Program-made: the position numbers and the translations under genes
Shown here: one piece after another, positions 22,309 through 29,228 of the stretch
Layout of the letters: each line of letters opens with the position of its first letter
How positions within the stretch are numbered: the stretch's first letter is position 1
DNA from: Elusimicrobiaceae bacterium
Lineage (GTDB): Bacteria > Elusimicrobiota > Elusimicrobia > Elusimicrobiales > Elusimicrobiaceae
DNA length: 51,314 nucleotides
Direction: 5' to 3'
Assembly (NCBI GenBank): GCA_017468055.1
Contig: JAFUJU010000074.1
Span: forward strand, 1-51,314
The notes under the pieces: model-generated
The model's database searches: none
The model's input: only the letters and a program-made list of their open reading frames with translations
Told to the model about the DNA's origin: nothing

Positions 22309-22743
22309 TTAAAAAGACCAGAGATTTGTGTCGGTAAGTTTTGTAGCTCCTAATGCTTTACAATATCTTTCATCTCCCGAACACCCAACAGATGTGGTTT
22401 CCCCTTCTTTATTAAAAACCCAAATAGTATATCTTCCGGTGATTCTTTCACAGATAACATCTTGAAAATCTATTTGCCCCCCCCTAATAGTACAAGTAAA
22501 GTGCCTGTCTTTCGTCACTCCGGCCGCATCAATGGCACTTTGCAAACGGTTGGAATGATAGGTGTTGCCATCTTGGATATAAAAAGCATTCAAGGCATCA
22601 CTGATTGCCTGTGCGTTATGAATACCTTCCAAACCGCGGCCTTTTTCCATCGCTATTTTATACTTGGAAGCGGCTAACGTAACCAACACCGCCACCACGA
22701 CCATCACAATTAAAAGTTCAATCAAGGTAAATCCTTTTTTCAT
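22309..22743 (-). CDS. Type IV pilin-like protein, pilin 2
   Basis: A 144-residue prepilin with the MKKG/FTLIELL cleavage site. The N-terminal helix (IVMVVVAVLVTLAASKYKIAME) differs clearly from pilins 1 and 3, and the head has its own Cys pairs (C-T-I-R and VGCSGDERYC). It begins with a strong AAAGGAGGAG site. TATAAT lies about 20 nt upstream on the minus strand, but the T12 promoter is absent. It is a single-gene unit. It may be a minor pilin or pseudopilin with a different role from the other two. Confidence 0.85.
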   Translation of the reverse strand: MKKGFTLIELLIVMVVVAVLVTLAASKYKIAMEKGRGLEGIHNAQAISDALNAFYIQDGNTYHSNRLQSAIDAAGVTKDRHFTCTIRGGQIDFQDVICERITGRYTIWVFNKEGETTSVGCSGDERYCKALGATKLTDTNLWSF

Positions 22744-22809
22744 AAACTCCTCCTTTGGCTTATTATATAAATTTAATTACGCTTGCGCGTACTTTTTGCC
22801 GTTTGATTT

Positions 22810-22817
22810 TATAAAAT
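22810..22817 (+). promoter_or_regulatory. -10 box positioned for a leaderless MFS mRNA
   Basis: TATAAAAT ends 8 nt before the ATG at 22826. No Shine-Dalgarno and no clear -35 are present. Confidence 0.4.
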
Positions 22818-22825
22818 ATAAGTAG

Positions 22826-24055
22826 ATGAACGCCCGAAAACTATTTTGGATTTTATTTTCTCTTAATCTGTTTAATTACATAGACAGGCAGGTTCTTTTT
22901 TCCGTTTTTCCGCTGATTCAAAATGAGCTTTCTATTTCTGATTTTCAGTTAGGTTCTTTGGCCTCCGTTTTCATGTTGGTATATATGTGCTATGCTCCTA
23001 TTGTGGGTTTTTTTGCAGACAGGCACCCCCGCCAATACTGGATTGCCACCAGTGCACTTATTTGGAGTGCCGCCACATCTTTAAGCGGTCTGGCCAAAAA
23101 CTATACTTCTCTTTTAGCGGCACGGGCTTGCATCGGAATCGGCGAAGGCGGATTTACCACCATTGCCCAACCTTTCTTGGCGGAGCAATATCCCAAAAAC
23201 AAACGTGCCACCATTTTGTCTTACTTCGGTCTTGCGTTGCCGGCCGGAAGTGCACTGGGCTATCTGTTGGGGGCTTTGATCGGGGCGAACTGGGGTTGGC
23301 GTATAGCTTTTATGATAGTGGGTGTACCCGGTTTTTTACTGGGCCTTTTGGCTATGTTTCAAATTAAAGACCGCGAACACCGCCACTTACAAAAACGCAA
23401 AAAACCCGGCCTTTCCCAATACATTACCTTACTTAAAAATATTCCTTTTTTACTACTGTGTTTGGCTCACGCCATGCAAACGTTTACCTTAGGAGGGCTC
23501 TCTGCTTGGATGCCCACCTACTTTCACCGTTTCTTTGATTTGGGCATTGCGCAAGCGGGAACAATCTTTGGAGGGATGGTCATTTTGGCCGGAGCTTTAG
23601 GCACTTTCATCGGTGGCAGAATGGCCGATAAATTCTTGCAAAAAACCAACTCCGCCCATTTCATTGTCATTTTATCCAGTTTTCTCATTTTTATCCCGTT
23701 TGCTGCAGCAGGGGTATTAAGCCACCGCTTGCCTTTTACTCTGATTTCTTTCTTTTTGGCGATTACATTCATTTTTATGCCGCTGGGCCCCATTAGTGCC
23801 TCTTTGGTAGCTCTTAGCGGACGGAAAGTGCGCTCTATGGCTTTTGCCTTAAATATTTTCTTAATCCACGCGTTAGGAGATGCCCTTTCCCCCGCCTTAA
23901 TCGGCCGTATTTCTGACGCTTTTGGCCTTAAAATCGCCGTTTTGGGTTGTGCGGCGGTAATGTTGCCTGCCAGCATTTTAATGTACTACGCAGCCAAAAT
24001 GGCGCGTGCAGAGGGGCGCCTGATCCGCTACTACGCAGAAGATTCTGCCGAATAA
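22826..24055 (+). CDS. Major facilitator superfamily transporter (Spinster-like)
   Basis: A 409-residue inner-membrane transporter with twelve predicted helices. The N-terminus LNLFNYIDRQVLFSVFPLIQNELSISD and the loop-2 motif GFFADRHPRQYW match Spinster-type MFS members. RACIGIGEGGFTTIAQPFLAEQYPKNKRA is the matching motif of the first half, and GGRMADKFLQK is its counterpart in the second half. Substrates of related proteins include lipids and organic acids, so the substrate here is open. It is transcribed alone, diverges from pilin 2, and ends at a bidirectional terminator. Confidence 0.87.
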   Translation: MNARKLFWILFSLNLFNYIDRQVLFSVFPLIQNELSISDFQLGSLASVFMLVYMCYAPIVGFFADRHPRQYWIATSALIWSAATSLSGLAKNYTSLLAARACIGIGEGGFTTIAQPFLAEQYPKNKRATILSYFGLALPAGSALGYLLGALIGANWGWRIAFMIVGVPGFLLGLLAMFQIKDREHRHLQKRKKPGLSQYITLLKNIPFLLLCLAHAMQTFTLGGLSAWMPTYFHRFFDLGIAQAGTIFGGMVILAGALGTFIGGRMADKFLQKTNSAHFIVILSSFLIFIPFAAAGVLSHRLPFTLISFFLAITFIFMPLGPISASLVALSGRKVRSMAFALNIFLIHALGDALSPALIGRISDAFGLKIAVLGCAAVMLPASILMYYAAKMARAEGRLIRYYAEDSAE

Positions 24056-24084
24056 AAAAGCCGCTCCTTGAGAAGCGGCTTTTT
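24055..24084. terminator. Bidirectional terminator between the MFS gene and the 2-oxoacid oxidoreductase operon
   Basis: AAAAAGCCGCT, loop CCTTGAGA, AGCGGCTTTTT. It overlaps the last base of the MFS stop codon and lies 18 nt beyond the stop at 24102. Confidence 0.92.
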
Positions 24085-24101
24085 CATATTTGTTCCGTTT
24101 T

Positions 24102-24638
24102 TTATTTCACGAAATCATATCCGGCCTGTAAAGCTTTTTTATTCAGCTCCAACATTTCCGGTTTGGCACGCTTATACACTTTTTTCATGGCGTCAGCCAC
24201 ACTATCCAAACTGACCGCACCCGTCACTTTAATAAAAGCACCCAAAGCCACCAAATTGGCAATACGCGCCATGCCTAATTCTTCGGCAATTTGGTTGCAA
24301 GGTACACAAATCACTTGGATATCTGTACGGGTCGGGCGGGAATTAATTAAAGAACTGTTCAAAATTAATACACCGCCTTTTTTAATAAGCGGTTCAAACT
24401 TAGGCAAAGAAGGCTCATTCATGACGATGACAGTATCCGGCGTAGAAACAATCGGGGTATAGACTTCGCCGTCTGTTACCACTACAGAACAGTTGGCCGT
24501 GCCTCCGCGCATTTCGGGCCCATAGGAGGGCAACCAGCTGGCGTTTTTCTTATCTTCCACTCCGGCCTGAGCGAGTAAAATGCCCGCAGAAACAACCCCT
24601 TGTCCGCCAAATCCGGCAATTCTGATTCCTTGGTACAT
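24102..24638 (-). CDS. korC: 2-oxoacid:ferredoxin oxidoreductase gamma subunit
   Basis: A 178-residue gamma subunit of the pyruvate/ketoisovalerate oxidoreductase family. The start IRIAGFGGQGVVSAGILLAQAG is the family signature, and the LPSYGPEMRGGTANCSVVV segment is typical of 2-oxoglutarate and branched-chain enzymes. It is the last gene of the delta-alpha-beta-gamma operon and overlaps the beta gene by one nucleotide. Subunit function: part of the CoA-dependent oxidative decarboxylation of 2-oxoacids with reduction of ferredoxin. The kor symbol is used for the architecture; a branched-chain (vor) specificity is equally possible. Confidence 0.85.
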   Translation of the reverse strand: MYQGIRIAGFGGQGVVSAGILLAQAGVEDKKNASWLPSYGPEMRGGTANCSVVVTDGEVYTPIVSTPDTVIVMNEPSLPKFEPLIKKGGVLILNSSLINSRPTRTDIQVICVPCNQIAEELGMARIANLVALGAFIKVTGAVSLDSVADAMKKVYKRAKPEMLELNKKALQAGYDFVK

Positions 24639-25381
24639 TATTTCGCCTCCTCGTTTTTAAACACACCTAACGGATACTGCGGCATCATTTGCGTGCGCAC
24701 AAATTCCAAGGCTTGGTCTACACTGGCATGCCAATTGGTCGGGCATTGTGAAAGCACTTCTACCATAGAAAAGCCAACCCCTTTGACTTGGTTTTCAAAA
24801 GCTTTTTTAATGGCTTTTTTGGCCGCCATAACGTGTTGCGGTGTATCTACCGCCACACGCTCTAAATACTTAGCTCCCGTAATTTGCGAAAGCATTTCAC
24901 ACATATTAATCGGCCAGCCTTGCAACTTCGGGTCGCGTCCTTTCGGGGCAGTGGTGGCCACTTGCCCCACTAAGGTGGTCGGGGCCATTTGGCCGCCGGT
25001 CATACCGTAAATGGCATTGTTAATAAAAATCACCGTAATATTTTCACTGCGCACCGCCGCATGCACAATTTCAGCCATACCGATAGAGGCCAGATCTCCG
25101 TCTCCCTGATAAGAAAATACAACAGCCTGCGGTTTGGAACGTTTGATACCGGTGGCAATAGCGGGGCCTCTTCCGTGTGCGCCTTGCACCATATCACAGG
25201 CAAAATAATCATCGGCAAATACAGCACAGCCCACCGGCGCAACGCCAATTACGCGGTCCGCTATTTTCAACTCGTCAAAAGCTTCCGCCATTAAACGATG
25301 CACAATCCCGTGACCACAGCCGGGGCAATAGTGCATAGGAATATCTGTTAAACTTTGTGGTTTTTTAGCTAAAATGGTCAT
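24638..25381 (-). CDS. korB: 2-oxoacid:ferredoxin oxidoreductase beta subunit (TPP-binding)
   Basis: A 247-residue thiamine diphosphate-binding subunit. HYCPGCGHGIVHRL near the N-terminus and the GDGDLASIGMAEIVHAA segment with INNAIYGMTGGQ form the TPP/Mg2+ site. The subunit is short and has no ferredoxin domain, as expected for four-subunit enzymes. It is tightly packed with its neighbours (1-nt overlap with gamma, 1-nt gap to alpha). Confidence 0.88.
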   Translation of the reverse strand: MTILAKKPQSLTDIPMHYCPGCGHGIVHRLMAEAFDELKIADRVIGVAPVGCAVFADDYFACDMVQGAHGRGPAIATGIKRSKPQAVVFSYQGDGDLASIGMAEIVHAAVRSENITVIFINNAIYGMTGGQMAPTTLVGQVATTAPKGRDPKLQGWPINMCEMLSQITGAKYLERVAVDTPQHVMAAKKAIKKAFENQVKGVGFSMVEVLSQCPTNWHASVDQALEFVRTQMMPQYPLGVFKNEEAK

Positions 25382-25382
25382 C

Positions 25383-26546
25383 TTATTTGCCCCCCTTACA
25401 ATCGCCCTGCATACCTAAAGACGCGTCCCGTTTGCATTCATAGGCAAAATCTGCGGCATGTGCTTGTAAGTCAAACAGTCCTTCTTTGCCGCCGTTTAAA
25501 CAAGATCTCACCGCCGTCAAAATGCTTTCTCCGTCCGGTTGTCCACCGGCAGGATAGGCATTGAGGTATACGGGTGTTTTGCCGTTAACGGCCAGTTTTA
25601 CGTCTTGCACCAATTGACCTAAACTTTGTTCTACGGTTAAAATAGCTTTGGTTTTTTGCGCCAGTTCCGCCAAACGTTTAGACGGGAAGGGCCACAAAGT
25701 AATCGGACGGAAGAGACCTACTTTCAAGCCTTCTTCTTGCGCTTTATTGACCGCTTCCAAACAAGCACGGGAAGATAATCCGTACGCGACCAAAAGCACA
25801 TCACAATCTTCGGTATTACGCTCTTCATAGCGGGCTTCGGTTTTTTCAATCAAACCATAGCGTTTGGCACGCTCTACCACATCCGCAATCAAATTATCCC
25901 CTTTGTAAGAAAAGACTTTATTTTTAGGACGACCGTTTTTCTCAATATCCACCGCCCATTGCATTTTGCCCAGTTGGTTCGGATCCACCGGATCAAAATT
26001 AAAAGACATGCTTTCCATCATTTGCCCCAAAATACCGTCTGCCAAAATCATGCAGGGAATGCGATATTTTTCGGCCAATTCAAATCCGAGTTTAGGGAAA
26101 TTGCCCAATTCTTCTACGGAGTTAGGGGCCAACACCAAAACACGGTAGTCCCCGTTTCCACCGCCGCGCGTTGCTTGAAAGTAATCCCCTTGCGCGCCGC
26201 TAATACTGCCCAAACCGGGGCCACCGCGCATAACGTTGACAATTAAACATGGCAAATCCGCGCTGGCTAAATAAGTGATTCCTTCTTGTTTTAAGCTGAT
26301 ACCGGGGGAAGAAGAAGAAGTCATACTGCGTGTACCGGTAGCGGCCGCCCCGTACACCATATTAATGGCCGCTACTTCACTTTCGGCCTGTACAAAAGCC
26401 CCACCGGCATCGGCCATATAAGCAGACATATATTCCGGCACTTCGTTTTGCGGTGTAATAGGGTATCCGGCAAAAAAGCGGGCTCCGGCCCGAATAGCCC
26501 CTTCCGCTAACGCTTCATTACCTTTTCTTAATGTTTTTTCTGTCAT
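25383..26546 (-). CDS. korA: 2-oxoacid:ferredoxin oxidoreductase alpha subunit
   Basis: A 387-residue alpha subunit. The pyrimidine-binding domain has FFAGYPITPQNEVPEYM and TRSMTSSSSPGISLKQEG; NVMRGGPGLGSISGAQGDYFQA is conserved in KorA/VorB proteins. The C-terminal transketolase-like domain has VEQSLGQLVQDVKLAV. The C-terminus ends in a Cys/Lys-containing tail. It lies 13 nt after the ferredoxin subunit gene. Substrate choice (2-oxoglutarate or branched-chain 2-oxoacids) cannot be settled by eye. Confidence 0.88.
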   Translation of the reverse strand: MTEKTLRKGNEALAEGAIRAGARFFAGYPITPQNEVPEYMSAYMADAGGAFVQAESEVAAINMVYGAAATGTRSMTSSSSPGISLKQEGITYLASADLPCLIVNVMRGGPGLGSISGAQGDYFQATRGGGNGDYRVLVLAPNSVEELGNFPKLGFELAEKYRIPCMILADGILGQMMESMSFNFDPVDPNQLGKMQWAVDIEKNGRPKNKVFSYKGDNLIADVVERAKRYGLIEKTEARYEERNTEDCDVLLVAYGLSSRACLEAVNKAQEEGLKVGLFRPITLWPFPSKRLAELAQKTKAILTVEQSLGQLVQDVKLAVNGKTPVYLNAYPAGGQPDGESILTAVRSCLNGGKEGLFDLQAHAADFAYECKRDASLGMQGDCKGGK

Positions 26547-26559
26547 AAAATCCTCAAAA

Positions 26560-26766
26560 TTATTCTTTAATTACCGTAATCGCTACGTCCGGACACATCA
26601 TATAACACATCGTACAACCGATGCAGTCCTGCGGACGTTGCATCTCTGCAGGGAAATATCCTTTTTTGCTGATGGTGGCGGATTTGCCCAAGCATTTTTT
26701 CGGGCAGGCGTTCACGCATAAATAACAGGCTTTGCAGCGATTCACATCTACTTCTATTCTAGGCAT
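26560..26766 (-). CDS. korD: 2-oxoacid:ferredoxin oxidoreductase delta subunit (2x[4Fe-4S] ferredoxin)
   Basis: A 68-residue ferredoxin-like subunit with two [4Fe-4S] cysteine sets: 11, 14, 17, 21 and 48, 51, 54, 58, the last of each set followed by Pro. It transfers electrons from the TPP site to soluble ferredoxin. First gene of the operon, with a strong AAAGGAGG site and a promoter at 26800-26829. Confidence 0.9.
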   Translation of the reverse strand: MPRIEVDVNRCKACYLCVNACPKKCLGKSATISKKGYFPAEMQRPQDCIGCTMCYMMCPDVAITVIKE

Positions 26767-26799
26767 AAGATGCCTCCTTTATCTCTTACACTCCATTAA

Positions 26800-26829
26800 A
26801 GTATATGTCTTTTTTAAGCAGATATGCAA
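26800..26829 (-). promoter_or_regulatory. Promoter of the korDABC-type operon
   Basis: Minus strand: TTGCAT (26829-26824), 18-nt spacer, TATACT (26805-26800). The leader is about 27 nt. Confidence 0.65.
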
Positions 26830-26850
26830 TAAAAAATAAGGGTGATTTGT

Positions 26851-26856
26851 TAAAAT
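26851..26856 (+). promoter_or_regulatory. -10 box positioned for a leaderless msrC mRNA
   Basis: TAAAAT is 7 nt before the ATG at 26864; there is no Shine-Dalgarno. Confidence 0.4.
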
Positions 26857-26863
26857 ATTTTAT

Positions 26864-27304
26864 ATGAATAAAACGGATTATGCTTTCATTATTACCCAAG
26901 CCAAAGCTTTGCTTTTGCCGCAATACGGACGGATGACCAATATGGCTAATTTATCGGCCCTTCTTTACCAATATATGCACGATGTTAATTGGGCGGGGTT
27001 TTATTTACTGGACGGAAACATATTAAGATTAGGCCCTTTTCAAGGTAAGCCCGCCTGTACCCAAATTGCTTTGGGCAAAGGTGTCTGCGGCACCGCCGCA
27101 CAACAAAAGAAAACACTCATTGTGCCCGATGTGCATCACTTTCCGGGGCACATCGCTTGCGACAGCGCATCTAACAGCGAAATCGTCATACCGCTTATTC
27201 AAAACGGACAAATATGGGGTGTGCTGGATATAGACTCTCCCATCAAAAACAGATTTTCCGACGAAGACAGCGCAGAACTGCAAAAAATAACCGCACTTTT
27301 ATAA
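26864..27304 (+). CDS. msrC: GAF-domain free methionine-R-sulfoxide reductase (fRMsr)
   Basis: A 146-residue single GAF-domain enzyme that reduces free methionine-(R)-sulfoxide. NWAGFYLLDGNILRLGPFQGKPACTQIALGKGVCGTAA contains two of the redox cysteines, and HIACDSASNSEIVIPL the third, in the order seen in fRMsr. Length is slightly short at the C-terminus but complete. In an anaerobe it would repair methionine oxidised during oxygen exposure. The last codons overlap the minus-strand terminator of tRNA-Phe. Confidence 0.88.
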   Translation: MNKTDYAFIITQAKALLLPQYGRMTNMANLSALLYQYMHDVNWAGFYLLDGNILRLGPFQGKPACTQIALGKGVCGTAAQQKKTLIVPDVHHFPGHIACDSASNSEIVIPLIQNGQIWGVLDIDSPIKNRFSDEDSAELQKITALL

Positions 27305-27315
27305 AAAGCGCGGTT
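27283..27315 (-). terminator. Terminator of tRNA-Phe, overlapping the msrC stop
   Basis: On the minus strand AACCGC-G-CTTTT, loop TAT, AAAAG-T-GCGGTT forms a 12-bp stem (with one G-U pair) followed by TATTTTTT. The stem lies over the last codons of the convergent msrC gene. Confidence 0.75.
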
Positions 27316-27331
27316 AAATTAAATTGAAAAA

Positions 27332-27403
27332 TGCCGAGGGACAGGATCGAACTGTCGACACCTGGTTTTTCAGACCAGTGCTCTACCACTGAGCTACCTC
27401 GGC
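27332..27403 (-). tRNA. tRNA-Phe (anticodon GAA)
   Basis: A 72-nt cloverleaf on the minus strand: acceptor GCCGAGG/CCTCGGC, D-arm GCTC/GAGC, anticodon stem CTGGT/ACCAG with loop CTGAAAA, T-arm GACAG/CTGTC. The anticodon GAA gives Phe. The CCA end is not encoded. A short run-off hairpin terminator follows. Confidence 0.95.
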
Positions 27404-27414
27404 ATTACTCATAT

Positions 27415-27420
27415 ATTATA
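27415..27420 (-). promoter_or_regulatory. -10 box of tRNA-Phe
   Basis: TATAAT on the minus strand, 11 nt before the tRNA 5' end. The -35 is weak (TTTTCA at 17 nt). Confidence 0.5.
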
Positions 27421-27468
27421 ACAAAAATAAATGAGTTTGAAAATAAAACTGTTTTTTTCCGACGGAGA

Positions 27469-28641
27469 TTACCGCACTTGGAGTAAGGCAAAATGCAGGT
27501 AATCCGTCTCCGGCATACCGATTAAGACAGGGTGGTCTTTGGCCTGTCCGCGCAACTCTAGCAAAGCCGCACGCTTGCCGGATTTGCTGACCCCTTGGCG
27601 GATAATATCCATAAAGAGTTCGCGTGAAATATGGTGCGAGCAAGTGGAAAAGGCCAAATATCCGCCTTTTTCCAAGCCTTCCAACGCCATTTTTACCAGT
27701 TTTACATATAAGCCCACGGCTTGCGGTAAATTCTTGCGGCTTTTGGCAAATGCCGGCGGATCTAACAGTACAAAATCCGGCTGTTCCGGAAGCTCTTTTT
27801 TCTTCATGGCAGACAAAATACGTTCTGCGTCATCCCGATGAAAAACTGCTAAATCTTTCACTCCGTTGAGTTCGGCATTTTTGTTGGCAAATTCCACTGC
27901 CGCAGCAGAGGAATCCACCCCCCATACTTGGGCGGCCCCTTCCAAAGCGGCCGTAATACCGAAAGAGCCGATGTAAGAGTACAAATCTACCACCAATTTA
28001 TCTTTAAAATACGGTTTTAAAAATTCACGGTTTTCGCGTTGGTCAAAATAAAAACCCGTCTTTTGGCCTACGCGCAAAGGCACTTCATACTTTACTTTGT
28101 TTTCTTCAATCAGCACCGTATCGGGCACTTCTCCCACAATTTCAGGTGTATTGCCCAGCCCCTCCAAGGTGCGGAAGGCACTGTCTGCACGGAATAAAAT
28201 CCCTTTGGGTTTGAAAATCTTTTTAAGAGCGGCAGTAATGGCCTCTTTTTGTTTTTCCATACCGGCAGTCAAAATTTCCACCACTAATACATCGCCGTAC
28301 CGGTCCACAATCAACCCCGGCATATTGTCCGACTCACCGTAACACATACGTCCGTATTTACGAACACCGAGTTCTTTGCGGTACTCATAGGCCGTATCTA
28401 AATTTTGGAAAATAAAATCTTCCGGCAGTTCTTCCGGCCCCTTTTGAATCATACGCACAGCAATCAAACTATGCGGGTTGAAAAAACCTGTTCCCACGCA
28501 GTTGCCGTCGCTATCCAATACGCGCACAATACTACCCGGCTCTATGGAAGTATCCAAGCCGTCAATTTCATTAGAAAAAATCCAATAATGTCCTGCCGCA
28601 ATACGGCGGTGTTCTTTGGGTTTTAATTTAATTTCAATCAT
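27469..28641 (-). CDS. rlmI: 23S rRNA (cytosine-C5)-methyltransferase RlmI family
   Basis: A 390-residue class I SAM-dependent methyltransferase. A PUA-like N-terminal domain (IKLKPKEHRRIAAGHYWIFSNEID ... GSIVRVLDSDG) is followed by an EEHEHE-type middle region and a Rossmann domain. The SAM loop is VVDLYSYIGSFGITAALEGA, the acidic ribose-binding strand is VWGVDSSAAAV, and the catalytic region is FVLLDPPAFAKSRK with STCSHHISRELF near the end. Characterised members make m5C1962 in 23S rRNA. The start shares an A with the pyrE stop (TAATG), so it is the last gene of the gcv-lplA-pyrE run. Confidence 0.9.
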   Translation of the reverse strand: MIEIKLKPKEHRRIAAGHYWIFSNEIDGLDTSIEPGSIVRVLDSDGNCVGTGFFNPHSLIAVRMIQKGPEELPEDFIFQNLDTAYEYRKELGVRKYGRMCYGESDNMPGLIVDRYGDVLVVEILTAGMEKQKEAITAALKKIFKPKGILFRADSAFRTLEGLGNTPEIVGEVPDTVLIEENKVKYEVPLRVGQKTGFYFDQRENREFLKPYFKDKLVVDLYSYIGSFGITAALEGAAQVWGVDSSAAAVEFANKNAELNGVKDLAVFHRDDAERILSAMKKKELPEQPDFVLLDPPAFAKSRKNLPQAVGLYVKLVKMALEGLEKGGYLAFSTCSHHISRELFMDIIRQGVSKSGKRAALLELRGQAKDHPVLIGMPETDYLHFALLQVR

Positions 28642-29228
28642 TAGTTATTTTCCTTATTTAAATCGTCCACTTCATTAACCGGCACACCGGAAGCGCAGAG
28701 CGGGCAGTCTTTGGCCATAAAAGTTTGAATCGGGTAAGAGAGCAAGGCCCGAAGCGGCAGTTCTAACGGCAAAATACCCATAGAGCGGTCCACCATAACG
28801 GAAATACCCAACACTTTGGCTCCGGCAGCTTTGACCATTTCTTCGGCACGCAACACTTTGCGTCCGCCTACGGTTACGTCATCTACCAAGAGGACCGTTT
28901 CTCCCGGTTTAATGACAAAATTGTGTTTCAAAATCATATTGCCGTTTGCATCTTTGGAAGCAAAAATGGCACGTGCTCCGCGCACACGGGCTACCTCTTG
29001 GGCCAACACGGAGTTGGACGGAGTCAACGCCATCACCACATCGGCTTTCGCCGGAAATTTATCCGACATAGCCTGAGCGATTTTCTGTGCTAAATTAGGG
29101 TGTTGCAACAAAAGAGACGTTTGAATATAGGTCTGGCTATGAAAACCGGAAGGCATCACAAAATGCCCTTCTACAATAGCACCATGCTCCTGTAAAAGTG
29201 ATAAAAGATCTAAGTTATTTTTTAGCAT
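28641..29228 (-). CDS. pyrE: Orotate phosphoribosyltransferase
   Basis: A 195-residue enzyme that joins orotate to PRPP to form OMP in pyrimidine synthesis. The PRPP motif is VLLVDDVTVGGRKV, and HFVMPSGFHSQTYIQTSLL is the N-terminal orotate-binding region of the archaeal/clostridial-type PyrE. The C-terminus has CPLCASG, a Cys pair sometimes seen in this subgroup. The start has AAAGGAGA and overlaps the AsmA-like gene by 14 nt. No other pyr gene is nearby. Confidence 0.92.
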   Translation of the reverse strand: MLKNNLDLLSLLQEHGAIVEGHFVMPSGFHSQTYIQTSLLLQHPNLAQKIAQAMSDKFPAKADVVMALTPSNSVLAQEVARVRGARAIFASKDANGNMILKHNFVIKPGETVLLVDDVTVGGRKVLRAEEMVKAAGAKVLGISVMVDRSMGILPLELPLRALLSYPIQTFMAKDCPLCASGVPVNEVDDLNKENN